A stretch of 64,000 bases of DNA from Anoplopoma fimbria (taxonomy: Eukaryota; Chordata; Actinopteri; Perciformes; Anoplopomatidae), in the NCBI RefSeq assembly GCF_027596085.1, contig NC_072451.1, forward strand, positions 11,750,795-11,814,794, written 5' to 3'. This document shows, one piece after another, positions 1 through 11,360 of this stretch. Every line of letters begins with the position of its first letter. Positions within the stretch are counted from its first letter, which is position 1. Both the position numbers and the translations under genes were made by a program. A model generated the notes under the pieces. The model saw only the letters and a program-made list of their open reading frames with translations. It was not told the origin of the DNA and did not search any database.

Positions 1-353
1 GTGTATATGTAAATGCCTCCAGTATGAATATGTACACACACGTGTTATGTGTCTGCATAAGTCTAGCTTCGTGTGAGCTTACTTGAACTTGTGTGTGCGT
101 GACAAAGAAGGAAGTGAGATGGAGCGGCATGGCCATATTTGGTAGGTAGCCTGACACAGGGAGGATAAATGTTCACAGACAAAGATGCTTGACCCCTGAC
201 CCCTTTAACTTCTACTCTCTCCCACACACTTTGCTGCTGTCAGAACGGGGTAGTAGTTGTAGCATGACTAGACCACCTTTACCTCGTTTTCCCGATGAGA
301 CACATTACAGAACTTAAAGGATAAGGATTACAATATTTGTACATATTTTATTT
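1..353. other. unannotated DNA, no gene seen
   Basis: The first 120 bases are loosely TG-rich. No open frame, exon-like signal or recognisable repeat is visible. Confidence 0.5.
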
Positions 354-445
354 ATTTAGCAGACGCTTTTATCGCTTTGGATAAAAGCGTCTGCTAAATG
401 ACTGTAATGTAATGTAATGTAAATGTAATGTAATGTAATGTAATT
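354..445. repeat. fold-back of a LINE 3' tail plus (TAATG)n
   Basis: Bases 354-372 and 381-399 are perfect 19-bp inverted copies separated by the 8-base loop CGCTTTGG. They are followed by tandem TAATG/TGTAA units to about 445. The right half matches the 3' tail of the LINE at 58350-58402 (GGATAAAAGCGTCTGCTAAA, then TGTAA repeats). This looks like a LINE tail joined to an inverted copy of itself. Confidence 0.75.
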
Positions 446-1482
446 AATTTATTTTATGCAACAAATCCAATGCAATAACCAAAGCCTGTTACCTTGTATT
501 CCTCTGTAATGTAGAGCTTCATTGTTGTCCAAGAAAGAAGCTCTGTTTCACTTTAACTGGAGTTAAAACTGAAACAGTGTTAAAGGGAAGATTTGCCAAC
601 TTTCATGAGGATGTCAACTCTCCGTTGATGGTAAATGTAGTGGATTGAAGACATAAATTCCTCACATCATTTTATATTAACCCAGAATGCCGAGTTCTCC
701 TGCTGCTACATCTGTTTTCCTTCCTGCATCAGTCAGCGTCATTTGATGTGACAACAACAACAAGGTAGAACTACAGGCTGTTCCAGCTTGGATTTTAAGG
801 TGTGCTTAAAAACAGAACTTCCTAAACCTGTCGTTAGTTCCATTGTGTTTATAAAAACACAAACTAAAACATAAGAACTTCCTTGTTCTCTTCGTTGTAA
901 TGCAAACCAGTTACATTTCAAACAGGGAAATTGGCATCCCAAAATGTGAGTGCAGAGGATGTTTAGGACGAGGATACATTTAACAGTGTATTGGCTGACT
1001 AAGATGTACAGACATATTTATTGGAACCAGAGAGCTGGATATAGGTCGAGACTGCGGCTGCATTAGCTAAGGGAGTTTTAGAGGGATTGTGCGCAATGCA
1101 TCCTGGTACATGTAGGCACTGCTGGCACAGCTTCTAATGCTGAGGACCTCCGCTTTTTGGGGCAATAAATCACACACTAAGACTTTACCATCAACACTGA
1201 TTGGACGTCTACATAAAAGGTGACAAATTTCTCTTTCAGTAATAATCCCCTAAATGCATAGAAAAACTGTGTGCACACAACTATCGTATTGACAGTAGGT
1301 AAATGTTGAAGAAGAATATCAGTGTGAAAACCATAAAGAAGTTTTGCTCTATGTTTGGCTACCTGGACGGTTTTAAAAAGTGAGTGAAAATAACACACAG
1401 ATTATACAAAACTGGAATTTCCTTTAACACACAAAGTGATTCAATATGATGTGAACTTGGTGTCTGTTTGGATAGATTGAAC

Positions 1483-1484
<2 letters not shown>
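446..1484. other. unannotated DNA, no gene seen
   Basis: Mixed-composition sequence with short open frames on both strands, none with a recognisable domain. No splice-like or repeat signal stands out. Confidence 0.5.

Positions 1485-1519
<35 letters not shown>
1485..1519. repeat. (TA)n microsatellite
   Basis: An uninterrupted TA dinucleotide tract of about 17 units. Confidence 0.95.
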
Positions 1520-1522
<3 letters not shown>

Positions 1523-2251
1523 TGTGAGCCATCCATTTTTATCCAGATGTGGAATTTGTATCTCTGTGTGTTCATGGTTACTGTATGTTTGCTGTGGAGT
1601 GTGTGTCAATCATGTCGCATGTGATGGGGGAGGAGTTTTGGAGGCTCCAGCAGCCATGGTTACAGCTGTGAATTTATACGCTGTAACTGGTTGATTAAAG
1701 ACACATAATTTAATCTGTAGAAGGGCACGATATTACAAACCCCTGACTGAGTACTGTTGGTTTGTCTGTGTAAGCGACTGATACATTTTAAACATAGCTT
1801 CATAGCTTCTTCCACAAGAGAATAAAAAAATAAACTCAGTGAGATAATTTGAAATCTGAAGTTTGTTCCCTTCTCATCTTTGCTGGCTGTGAGGAAATAA
1901 TTTTGATCTCATTATAATATTAATGGTCTCATGCTAATGTTCTGCAGTGTGCACTCACAGACAGACAGCGAGTCATGCAGTCTATTTTCATGGCAAGTTA
2001 TTTCAGTGAGGCGAGAACTATCTCTAGAACCATGGACTGAGTGGCTGAATCACAATATCACGGGGGCATAATGGACCACGATACATAAATTGGTGCCTTT
2101 CATTTTTTCAGAACATATTTCTCCCAGACACCAGTCGTGTGGTGATGTGGATATTCATTTGCTGAAAATGTTAAACATCAATATCATTTCATATTCAAAG
2201 ATGGGATAGGTAGTTTATTTTCAGTAGTTTAGATTCCAAAATCACCTGTCA
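1520..2251. other. unannotated DNA, no gene seen
   Basis: No coding signal or clear repeat. It ends at the target duplication of the LTR that follows. Confidence 0.5.
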
Positions 2252-2750
2252 GCGAATGTTATGACGAGACTGGTGGACCTGAATGCAGCACAGAGAGACG
2301 GGGAGGCAGAGAGTAGGGGTAAGGGGTTTATTGTTCTTAGCAGGGAATGCGTTGCAGGAAGGACGAGGGGATCAGGTGGGGCGAAGCCAGGGAGCCAGGA
2401 CAGGAGCTGGAGACGAGCAGGGAACAGGGCTGGAGACAAAGGCAGGTTCAGGCAGGGGAAAGCTGAGGGAACAGGAAAACAGGAATTAAGCAACAGGGTA
2501 ACCAATAATATGCCAAATAGACTGGAGAGCTAGAGCGACACTAACTGATTAACAGAGTCTACAATCTAGCAGTGTGGAGGAGTCCGGACCGGGCTTTTAA
2601 GGGCAGGCTGATTGAGATGGAGGACAGCTGGTGGCCTGGCTCCTGTACACCTGTCTCCACTCCTGCAATCAAACAAACACCAACACACACAGGGAAAGGG
2701 GGAGTGGCTGCAGGCTAAGCAGAGGTAGAGGTAGAGGCCATGACAGCGAA
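2252..2750 (-). mobile_element. solo LTR of an LTR retrotransposon, with target duplication
   Basis: The unit at 2257-2745 (489 bp) starts TG and ends CA, with short inverted termini (TGTTATGAC on + at one end, GGCCATGACA at the other). It is flanked on both sides by the 5-bp direct repeat GCGAA (2252-2256 and 2746-2750), as expected for LTR integration. Read on the minus strand it starts TGTCATGG, has a TATA-like TTAAAA near 2595-2600, and carries AATAAA (2332-2327) about 70 bp before its CA end. That order is normal for an LTR promoter and poly(A) signal. No internal gag-pol sequence is present, so it is a solo LTR left by recombination. The purine-rich short open frames inside it are not genes. 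Superfamily not determined. Confidence 0.7.
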
Positions 2751-2965
2751 TTGTAATTCAGGTGGTCTGCGAGGAAACCACACATCTGCCCCTCCTCTTG
2801 GCTCAACTGTGCAATTTCCTACTTGCATTGGCAACAACTGCCTCCACAGCAAATCAGCCCAAAAAAGGGATCTGACAAGATAATCTGACAATAAACTAAA
2901 AAAAATATAATTCAATATAATTGTCAATATAATTGTTTCAGAGATGAAGAGATAGGATTGCTTTT

Positions 2966-3012
2966 AGTTTGGCCTTCTGCTGAGCTGTCTGTGGCTAGCA
3001 GAAGGCCAAACT
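2966..3012. repeat. 16-bp stem hairpin
   Basis: Bases 2966-2981 and 2997-3012 are perfect reverse complements around a 15-base loop. The next palindrome starts at 3013. Confidence 0.85.
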
Positions 3013-3054
3013 GTCAGTTGTGTCACCATATATATATATGGTGACACAACTGAC
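3013..3054. repeat. perfect 42-bp palindrome with TA core
   Basis: Arms of 20 bases (starting GTCAGTTGTG) are exact reverse complements around a TA centre, with a (TA)n middle. It directly abuts the preceding hairpin, so the 89-bp stretch could form two adjacent cruciforms. Confidence 0.9.
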
Positions 3055-3661
3055 AAGCAGAAGTTGCTTGAAGGTTTCTGAAGGTATTGAGCCCCTGTAT
3101 GTCGTCCTCCCATGTTGCATTGTGAACATAATCAATTTAGGCAACAACATAGTAGAAATGTCCTTTGTTGTCTTCGTTTGTCTTTGAGCATGCGGTCACA
3201 TGGACTCAAAAGGAGCATGGTTACTGGTCAGCACTTTGTTTGGTATCCCAGAAGGTTAGATATTTGGGGATATTTTGGTTACAGTTATTGTAATTTAACA
3301 TTAGTAAAATAACATGGTCTGCCCTCTTAATTTATTTTGACTCCTGTCATAATTTGAAATCAAGTCCATACTTCAGTTTGTCCCTAACTTGACTTTGCTA
3401 TGCTAATCATCGCAGCCATCAGAAGATGCTTGACAGTTACAATGTAATTCCTAACAAATCACTCTGCATTGCACTCAACACCGGAAAAAACATCCCCCAT
3501 TTATTATCCTAGTGTGTCATTATTTTGCTACCAGCTGAGTTCAAATACCATTGTTACCATGGCATTGTAACTATACTGAAGCAAATTAAGAGGCAGAAAC
3601 ACAGTTCAGATGAAACACTCAAAACCTTCTTGGTGTGAAAGCACAGCTAGGGCAGTCAATT

Positions 3662-3664
<3 letters not shown>
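3055..3664. other. unannotated DNA, no gene seen
   Basis: No convincing coding frame or repeat. Confidence 0.5.

Positions 3665-3706
<42 letters not shown>
3665..3706. repeat. (CT)n microsatellite
   Basis: About 21 CT units. It is followed by TTTTTCTTGCAG, which resembles a 3' splice site, but the downstream frame closes quickly. Confidence 0.95.
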
Positions 3707-3711
<5 letters not shown>

Positions 3712-5265
3712 TCTTTTTCTTGCAGTGAGGTCACAGAGAACCAGTTGACTACATGTTGCTTCCGTCAGCCAACCGTACCAGTGCTATGATGGTTAATTAA
3801 GGAGTTGTGGAACAGCAGACAGCTCTGCCTGTCGCTACGCCAAGCCTCTCCTTTCTTATTACTCTGAATACAAATATCAGTGGAACCTGAGAGTGTATGT
3901 GTGTGTGTTGTCTTTAATATGACTGCACACTCAGGTAATTAGCAGGATCTCACTCTGTGATCTCTCTGTCAAGAGTCAATTAGCCTGGTGGGTTTGCAGA
4001 CGTGGGGACGTCAGTCCTGCGGTACGAGGAAGTATTTGTTAATGTGTTTGTGTAATGCTAAAGGGTAGCTTGCGTGTTGAGGTGTTTGACAAGTCTTAAT
4101 TACCTCAGGGCTTGCCAGAGGCCCAGGGCTGAGAGAGAAGAGAAGCAGACAAAATTATGGTGACAGGTCATTAAATGTTTCCTTTTTTTATTTGTAAATG
4201 TTCAAATTTAAAGTAATGGTCCTTAAAATGACCACCCTTTAATGGTTTTAATGGCTGTTATCATTTCAATAGGTTTAGCATACATCTGCATTCTATAAAT
4301 GCCTTGTAGTTATTTTTCATTGAACTGGTGCACCCATTCACAAGGGTTCCAAATGCATGTACTGGACATGATGCGAAGAAGAAGAAAACAAGTAAAGAGA
4401 CATCATAAACCAATACAACAATGTCCCTAAAAAATTAACGCATGAATGACAAAATATGTGCAATGAAAATATTTGACATGAACAGTTTAGTCCTAAGAAG
4501 TGATGCACAGGTATTAATGAGTCCTGTTCCATTTCAGTTCAGTCCATTGTCTCATCTCGATTTCGGGCTTCAAGCAGGAGGTGTCAGAAAGGTTACCACC
4601 ACAACACAGGTTAATATGGGAACTTGTGGCCAAACGTGCTGATATTGAGTGGAATTTAAGTAATTGATACTGCCTAATCCTTCCAAAATATCAAGTTGTT
4701 AGCTACATAACACTCATTTATAATGGAATCCTGGCATGTTAAACTTTGTTTGTTGGTAAATTGTGCCGTATTTAGAGTTGGGTCAATTCCATATGTTGAT
4801 ACGAGCTAAAACCAATTCGTCATCACGACACGTTCCAAAGTAGCCTACATCAGCAACCTATGCCAATGGTATCACAGAGCTAAATCCAGCTTGAATTGCA
4901 TAAGCAAGTATCAATTTGACAACTTGATTAACATAAATATTGTTAATTTACAAAAAGTTCCTTAATTTTGGGGGACAACATTTTTTACTTGAAGCCGACA
5001 AAAGAGTTGAGCCGGAAAACAGAGACGAGGCAACGTGTCAGTTGTCCTGCTGATTGTGGTGCTGCTTTATTCTGTGCTTCTTCTACATATTAAGAGTTTA
5101 TTGGTGGTTGGCAAGCTAGGAGATGCATTTCCACCACCCAGTGGACTGGAGTCACTACACTCTCATTCATGGCCTCTCTCAGTTTCAGTACGTCCCACTT
5201 GGGAGCGGCTGCTGAGTCAATACCTATGGGTAACATCGGCCCAACCCTAGCTGTATAAAATGATA
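3707..5265. other. unannotated DNA, no gene seen
   Basis: Mixed composition with a short TG-rich patch near 3895-3910. No domain-bearing frame and no clear repeat. Confidence 0.5.
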
Positions 5266-5267
5266 AA

Positions 5268-5420
5268 TAGACTGCATTTTGTATAGCCATTCAATGCAAA
5301 GTGCTTTACATCGTCCCTCTCATTCACCTATCCACACACACTCACACCCAAACAGGACCCACTAGACCAGCGCCTGGTCTGACCAGGAGCACCGGTGGAT
5401 AGGTTGAGTAAGGGATCTAA
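5268..5420 (-). repeat. fragment of a dispersed fish repeat (retroposon tail type)
   Basis: The sequence reads ACTGCATTTTGTATAG, then AAAGTGCTTTACA, then a CA-rich stretch. That order is typical of the reversed 3' end of a widespread teleost repeat whose sense form ends in AAAGCACTTTGA...TATAAATG. A sense-oriented relative lies at 56030-56100. Recognised by pattern only. Confidence 0.45.
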
Positions 5421-6439
5421 CCACCAACCCTGCAAACAACGTTGCATTTGCTTTACCTGATGACAAGAAGAAGGCAGCTTAGTCACACAGTACTCCATTG
5501 AGTTTGTAATAATGTATTTAGCTTGTCTTGCTTCCATCTTGATCCTGAAGGTGAAGCCTTTTTTCAGCGCCAGACTCAGAGTGAGCTAGGTAGTATGTAC
5601 CAAAGCCAGCAAATAAATAAAGACATTGCAGTGTCAGATGGACTGTCTTGGTCCACGGTGTGTAATGGAGAACACCAGTGATAACAGGGGTTGACAATGA
5701 CCCATGACTGAAATCTTAAGGTATATAACTTCAACATATTTATATTTATAGTTTGTCAATAAAAGCCAGATATTCACACTCATCACCAAACCAATAAAAA
5801 GGTTTGTAAAACCTGCAGTTAAATATTGTGTTGTTATAGGCATCCAATCAACTGTGCATTAATGGTTTAGTAAATTAATCCTTAAGGAGTTTAGAGTTTT
5901 CCCTACCATTAAATATATGGTGTGGGTCACTCTGCCGTCCACCACTGCTTACCTTAAAGAGTTTTATAAGGTTGGGTTCAAAAAGCATAGTTTTACTTTT
6001 CCACAAGATTCCAAATGATGTTTCATGGACACACAAAATCCTCCCAGTGTTTTTTAGTAAGTAAAGTGGCCACATTTTAAGATACTGTGACGGCACAGAC
6101 TTTTAGCATCTAATTATTAACTTATTATATTTGAACAGGATGTATTACTCAATGAAATTTTTAATTTGATATACCAACCAAGATTATAGGAATCAATGTT
6201 GAGGGAAAAACCTGCTGTCAATTGAAATCCTATAGGTGATATCTATTCCTGGCCCCCATTTGTTCCTTCCAGTGCCTCTGCCACATGCAGCAGTCCTCCC
6301 AGGGTGCCTTCCTGCCTTTGCGGCTGTCAGCCCAGCTTCCTTGCAATTCTAGGTGTTGGTAATGAGCAGCTTCAAACCTCATTGCCCCCTCATTACAGTC
6401 AGTGCCTGCTGGGGTTTCTGCTTCTTTCCTTCTCTCCAG
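5421..6439. other. unannotated DNA, no gene seen
   Basis: Short frames only. The sequence becomes pyrimidine-rich toward 6420-6439, ahead of the candidate exon. Confidence 0.45.
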
Positions 6440-6482
6440 GATGTAACTATCAAAGAGTCAGCTCGCTCACTGCTGGACACAG
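6440..6482 (+). CDS. candidate 43-nt internal exon (unidentified gene)
   Basis: A pyrimidine-rich tract (6409-6437) ends in CAG at 6437-6439 and is followed by 43 nt bounded by a GTAGAC donor at 6483. Frame 1 is open and reads DVTIKESARSLLDT. A second frame (CNYQRVSSLTAGHR) is also open, so the frame is not settled. An exon of 43 nt shifts the frame. I do not recognise either peptide. With no neighbouring exon in view it could equally be a chance match to splice consensus. Confidence 0.25.
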
Positions 6483-7664
6483 GTAGACTTCTGAGGGCCT
6501 CTGTGATGTATTGTGTGTGTTTGTGTTGGGAAAAGAAGGCGGTATGTGTGTGTTAGATACTTTCCTTTGCCGTTCATCCCAGGGTTCCAGTGTATTTATT
6601 TTACAATATCCTTTTTTGTTGTATCCCCCAAAAACATTGATGTTTCACTTGTTATGAGGGTGACCTTAAAGTGACAGGAAACTGTTTAAATATTTTTCAC
6701 AACCTAGCAACCAGAAACTCCCTAATTTCAAGGACAAAAGCAGGAGAACAGTACAAAAGAATGAAATAGATCCTCCACTGTATCATCTAGCTAGCTGAAA
6801 TTTCTTAAGGAACTATGTTTATACTGGAGAATTTTGCAGCACACAAAAAAGACATTTAATGCCAGCATTTAGTGCCACTGCTTAAAAGTGAAGAATAAAA
6901 AAAAGATAATAATACCTTTGGAGGGTGTAGGATTAGGGTGATGGATATATGTGTAATGTGGCCAACTTATGTGCCAAAGACTGGAGTTTTTGTTCCTTTT
7001 TTTGAGTTTTTGTTCCTTCTTAACTTTTTCAAAACAGTATCATGATGGTTAGGTTTCCCTAACCTTCGGTTGTATTTGAAGAACCCCATTCCTTAACCAT
7101 GTAGGAAGAAGTATTTTTTAAATGGCATTATTTAATGTATGCTCATACCATGATTTGTGTGCTTTTTCTGAACGAAAAAAACAGCAACACATGTCAACAT
7201 CAGCTAAATAAACGTCTGTCTTCACAGGAAACAACTAATTTAGATTAAGGCAGCTAAACTAATTAGTAAGGTTTATAAAAAAGATTGTGATTTGGGTTAA
7301 AAGAGCTACCAAAGTTGTGTTTGTCAAGTACGGAAGTTAAATCATAATTGACAGTTCACATGGGGCGTTGACAGCGGCCTCCTGTAAAACACTAGTTTTT
7401 GTTGGACCCATCCACCTCTGTTCCCTGTTGTCTTTATACTTTCTCATTTATAATTACATCGATTACTTAGGAATAGATATCTACGAATTAAAAAAATATA
7501 ATTTGAGTATGTATAGCTAATCAGTGTTGAGAAAAGCCTGTATTAATTAAAAGTAGTGTAGTACTGAGTTAGCGTTAAGCTAGCACACTTTGGTTTTTGG
7601 ACTGTTGTCTAAATGTTGTCTAAATTTTGTCTAAGTTTAGGCTTTTTTCCATTCTTGGTTTCTT
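6483..7664. other. unannotated DNA with small tandem duplications
   Basis: An imperfect duplication of an 18-bp unit (GAGTTTTTGTTCC...) sits near 6983-7020. A TGTTGTCTAAA-like unit is repeated about three times near 7603-7635. No coding signal. Confidence 0.5.
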
Positions 7665-7667
7665 TGT

Positions 7668-7780
7668 GCAAGCAGTGACCATATTTGGACGAGAGTGTGG
7701 AGCTGGCAAGGAGCAACGCCGGGCAGGGACAGTAACTAACACTAGCACTAGCTAGCTAGTTTAGTTAGTAAGGTGCATCA
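7668..7780 (+). repeat. fragment of dispersed fish repeat (GTGACCATATTTGGACGAGAG type)
   Basis: The string GTGACCATATTTGGACGAGA followed by GTGGAGCTGG is a pattern I associate with a common teleost non-autonomous element. What I take to be other parts of it occur near 36490-36600 and, reversed, near 48760-48830. The surrounding sequence to about 8060 may belong to it. Confidence 0.35.
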
Positions 7781-8099
7781 ATAATTCATATTAACTTCAG
7801 TATTATTTAGGATGCTAATTCTTGCTAGTGAAATTCAGGCAGAAAACAGCCGACTGCTTAGAGGGTCTTTTTAGTACAACAAGCTAAGCTAACTAGCAAT
7901 GTTTGGTGAGCACATACACTGATACCCACTAATTAGGAAAAATAAACATATACAAATTATACACAAACATAAAATAGGACTAGAATTTCACCGGAAGTGC
8001 AGTTTTTGGCACTTCTACACTGGCTTCATTTTTCAGCACATCAAGCGGTCATGGTGCAAAATCCCTATATTGATTGGATTTCTTAATCCCAGGGCCAAT

Positions 8100-9440
8100 C
8101 CAAATATCTACTAATGCATTTCCCATTTTCCCCCATAGTTAATTACACCCTATACCTATTATGTATCTGCATGCATAGTGGTTCTACATGTAACATATTC
8201 CCTGGGCATTTGTTTTGCCTTCTTAACTGCACTGCACCTGTCTCCCTGGAGAGTATCCCTCCACCCTTAGGCAGGTTTCATTCCACCGCTGCTGGCCACC
8301 GAGGCTTAAGACTTTATTACCCACACAGGCCAGGGGAGATATTTGTGCCTCCGTCGCTCTCTCAGTTTACCTTTGAAACAAGGAGGACTTATTGCCAAGG
8401 CAGAGAATTGGGCCCTGGAGAGAAGCTATGGAACCCCTTACATTTAAATTTAGCCCCCCGTTTTATCTTGGCTTTCTCATTAGCAGCACTGCAGACTAAT
8501 TGTTCCTGGTTAAGTCTTTATTGCTGCTGGTCCTTTCACTTGTTCGTCTCCCTCTCTGGCTCTCTCAATGTTTTTCTCCCTGCGCTTTTTCAAAATGGCA
8601 CAATGGCAGGGGCGGCTCTTTGTATGGCGGTAATTAGCTTTTATGGTGTTGCTATGAGCGGGGTCCTTTCACTGCTGTGGCCGTCACTCTGCTCGGCCTG
8701 TCGCTTTATCACCTTGCAATGCTCTGGGCAATTAGTCTGCAAGCCCACCTCCCACCCCACCCGCCGCCACGGTCCAGTCATATCCTGCAATACAGAGAGA
8801 GAGAGCCTTTCACTTCCCTCCCACTCTTTCACAGCAGGAATAAAAAGTCAGCTTATTTTACAAAGACCTCCTTTTTATTTGGAGGTGGTGCTGCATCTGA
8901 CCTTCTGAGATTTCTAATAGTGTTTCAGATGGCACATGCAGCATGTTATTTTGCAGATCGCAAGGCTCTGAATGGAATAATTGTCAACACACAAAAACAG
9001 GAATTAATGATGTTCACTGTACGTTGCATTGGTGGACAATTGCTATTTGATTTCCCTTCCTTTGTGTGGATTCTGCACTCCTCCAAATTATAGCTATGCT
9101 GTGCAGAATCCTCCTCACTCAGCTTGCCTGGGAGCATAATTTGTGTACTCATGAAGACTCATCTGCCCACACACAACACACGTTCTCATCAAATGTTAGC
9201 CCTCATTTTGATATATAAAGGAAAATACTGGGGCTGCGGAATCTCCAGCCTTAGAGCTATTGTTTTCCCAACTGTTGCCACTGTTGAATGAGCCGCGCAG
9301 TAAAAGCACGGTAGAATTAATATGCAGTAATTTGTGACTTTGTTGATGATCACTGGGGAAACCATGCAGAGACCTCTGTTATGGAAATGAGGTCCTTCCG
9401 GAAAACTCCTAATCAAATGATTGTATTACCTGGGTGTCGC
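8100..9440. other. CNE-like block, candidate conserved regulatory DNA
   Basis: A 1.3-kb stretch free of obvious repeats, with balanced composition and many homeodomain-type cores (TAATTAGC at 8631, GCAATTAG at 8728, ACTAATTG at 8494, CTAATCAAATGATTG near 9408). Vertebrate conserved non-coding elements often look like this. The plus frame at 8114-8908 stays open for 264 codons. The predicted protein has no recognisable domain and no exon structure, so I read it as a chance open frame. Conservation is not testable here. Confidence 0.3.
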
Positions 9441-10004
9441 TTTGAAGTGAACTGCTTTTGAATTAAACAGTAAGAAATGTAAAAGTGAGGCTGCTTGCAT
9501 GCACACCGTTTGATTTGACAACACTTTGATATCTACCCTCCCCCACACCCATGATAATTGGAATGGAATTGAATTGGAATTTACTGCATTATGTTATTCA
9601 GTAAACAAGTGTGAAATGTGCATATTGTGTAGGTTGCATAGGTAGCCAAATACAGTTGGATGGTGCTTTACTTGTGAATCAGGCAGTTATAAGAAGGGGA
9701 AGTCAGTCAGGTACATGCAGGCGAGAACACATAGGCATTATGTCCACCTGACATTTACCTTGTGCAAGCATCCAATATTTAGATTCTGTGTAGACATTAG
9801 GTATGTTTTTGTTCAAGCCCTCTAGAGGCAGAAGAGTCTGCAGGTGGAGGATGTTGGTATGGTCAGATGTTTTGCTTCTGTTCACTTCCCGTTTCAGATC
9901 GTCATTATGGATTTTCTTTACCATGTCCTTTCCTTAATCAAGTCTTTTGTCTGACTCACCGGATGTAGACTGTGGGTCTAAGTCTGCCATTAGCTGCGTA
10001 TCTC
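9441..10004. other. unannotated DNA, no gene seen
   Basis: A short GGAATTGAATTGGAATT patch near 9560-9590 may be a decayed LINE tail. Nothing else stands out. Confidence 0.4.
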
Positions 10005-10703
10005 AGGTCCTGTCCACACTGTATCGTTTTCATTTTAAAACGTATATCTTTTTTTAGGGCACCAATACGGAGGAGTTTGAAAACACTCCTGAGGACGGAT
10101 ACGTTTAAAAACGCTGGGTTTCCTGATAGTGTGGATGGCGGAAAACGAATGGAAACGATGATGGTTAATTCAACATGGATAACTGATTCCAGGTGTTGTT
10201 AACCTTGTTCTCTTTACTAGCAGCTGTTGCGCAGATAAATTCTGCATTTAATAATTCTACTACTGCCAACATGCGGAGGAAGCAGCTGTTGGAGAGATTA
10301 GCAAGCAGCCTTTTCCAATGAATGCTTATTTTGTTCTCCACAACTATTGTGAACTTCTCAAATAACCGATAAGGAACAAAAGGATAAATGTTTTCCAGTA
10401 TGACAGAGACTTCAGCAACCAGCAGAGCTATGAGTGAGAGAACAGACAACCAAACCGAGGAGACGAGTGAGAGACGTGTGTTGACCAAATGTTTGGACCC
10501 ATAATTTATTAAACTTAATTTAATAACTGTTCATCTTAAAGTATATTTGATATCTGTGTGGGAGAGATAGAGTTAGACCTGCAGTGTTGTAACTTAGTTT
10601 GAAAAATAAAACTTTAAAGAAGAAGATTTTATTAGTAGTGTTCGTTTTTTTTTTTTTAAAACCCTGGTTTAAAATGAAAACGAAGTAGTGTAGGCAGGGC
10701 CTT
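10005..10703. mobile_element. non-autonomous DNA transposon with inverted ends
   Basis: The left end (AGGTCCTGTCCACACT...TCGTTTTCATTTTAAAACG) and the reverse complement of the right end (AAGGCCCTGCCTACACT...TCGTTTTCATTTTAAA) match over about 40 bp with a few differences. The 0.7-kb interior has no transposase, so it is a MITE-like derivative. I see no clean target duplication, so the superfamily is undetermined. Confidence 0.6.
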
Positions 10704-10920
10704 AATCAGAATTCTCTTCCCCTTCCGTTATGTGTGCTATCTGTTTTGAAATGGCATTGCCACTTCCTGCTGCGCTTATCAACGCCCCAGACGATTCTGA
10801 TTGGTTTAAAGAAATACAAACAAGCCAGTGTGTTTTCTCCTCTATTCCAGAATGATAATGTGTAGTGCCAGAAGCTGCGGAGATAGGCCAGGCTAACCAA
10901 ACCAAACCAGAAATGATTTA

Positions 10921-11190
10921 TTGCAATATTGCATTGCAGCAGTGCAACAGATTATGTCATCTTTAGGAGAAATGTTGACCCCGTATGAGCCAGCTCGCAG
11001 CCTTAGATCCTCAGGTGGGGCCCTTCTGGTTGTTCCAAAGTCGAAACTGAAAACCAAAGGCGACCGTGCTTTTGCCATAAGGGCCCCTCGGCTTATGGAA
11101 TGACCTACCGGAGGAGATAAGGCTTGCAGAATCAGTAATCTCTTTTAAATCACTTCTTAAAACACATTTTTATAGATTGGCTTTTATGTG
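10921..11190 (+). pseudogene. LINE ORF2 C-terminal remnant
   Basis: This would be the extreme C-terminus of a LINE reverse-transcriptase polyprotein. Frame 1 reads ...LKTKGDRAFAIRAPRL and stops at TGA (11101). Shifting frame by one base at about 11090 continues as LWNDLPEEIRLAESVISFKS and then LLKTHFYRLAFM, stop. That is the W-N-x-L-P ... S-F-K-x-x-L-K-T signature common at the C-terminus of fish LINE ORF2 proteins. The single-base shift and the lack of RT and endonuclease mark it as dead. It lies directly upstream of the AT-rich UTR of the same element. Confidence 0.6.
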
Positions 11191-11271
11191 ATGTCGTCGT
11201 TTTATTGGTTCATTTTCATTTGGTCTTGGTATTTTATCTTATATTTGTTTACTGTTTACCATTATCACTTG

Positions 11272-11360
11272 ATTTTATTTATTTTATTTATTTTATTTAT
11301 TTTATTTATTTTATTTATTTTATTTATTTTATTTATTTTATTTATTTTATTTATTTTATT
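11272..11360. repeat. (ATTTTATTT)n tandem array
   Basis: About ten copies of a 9-bp A/T unit. The plus frame reads as repeated L-F-I, which is not a gene. It lies within a LINE 3' UTR. Confidence 0.9.

Noticed and set aside
3721..3786. Exon after (CT)n and TTCTTGCAG
   Set aside because: The microsatellite mimics a polypyrimidine tract. The only open frame hits a stop before a usable donor.
8114..8908. 264-codon open plus frame
   Set aside because: Longest intact-looking frame after the transposase, but the product has no domain, no exon-like boundaries and no low-to-high codon bias change. Better read as a chance opening in CNE-like DNA.
11272..11360. Membrane-protein-like L-F-I repeat frame
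   Set aside because: Artefact of the 9-bp A/T tandem array.
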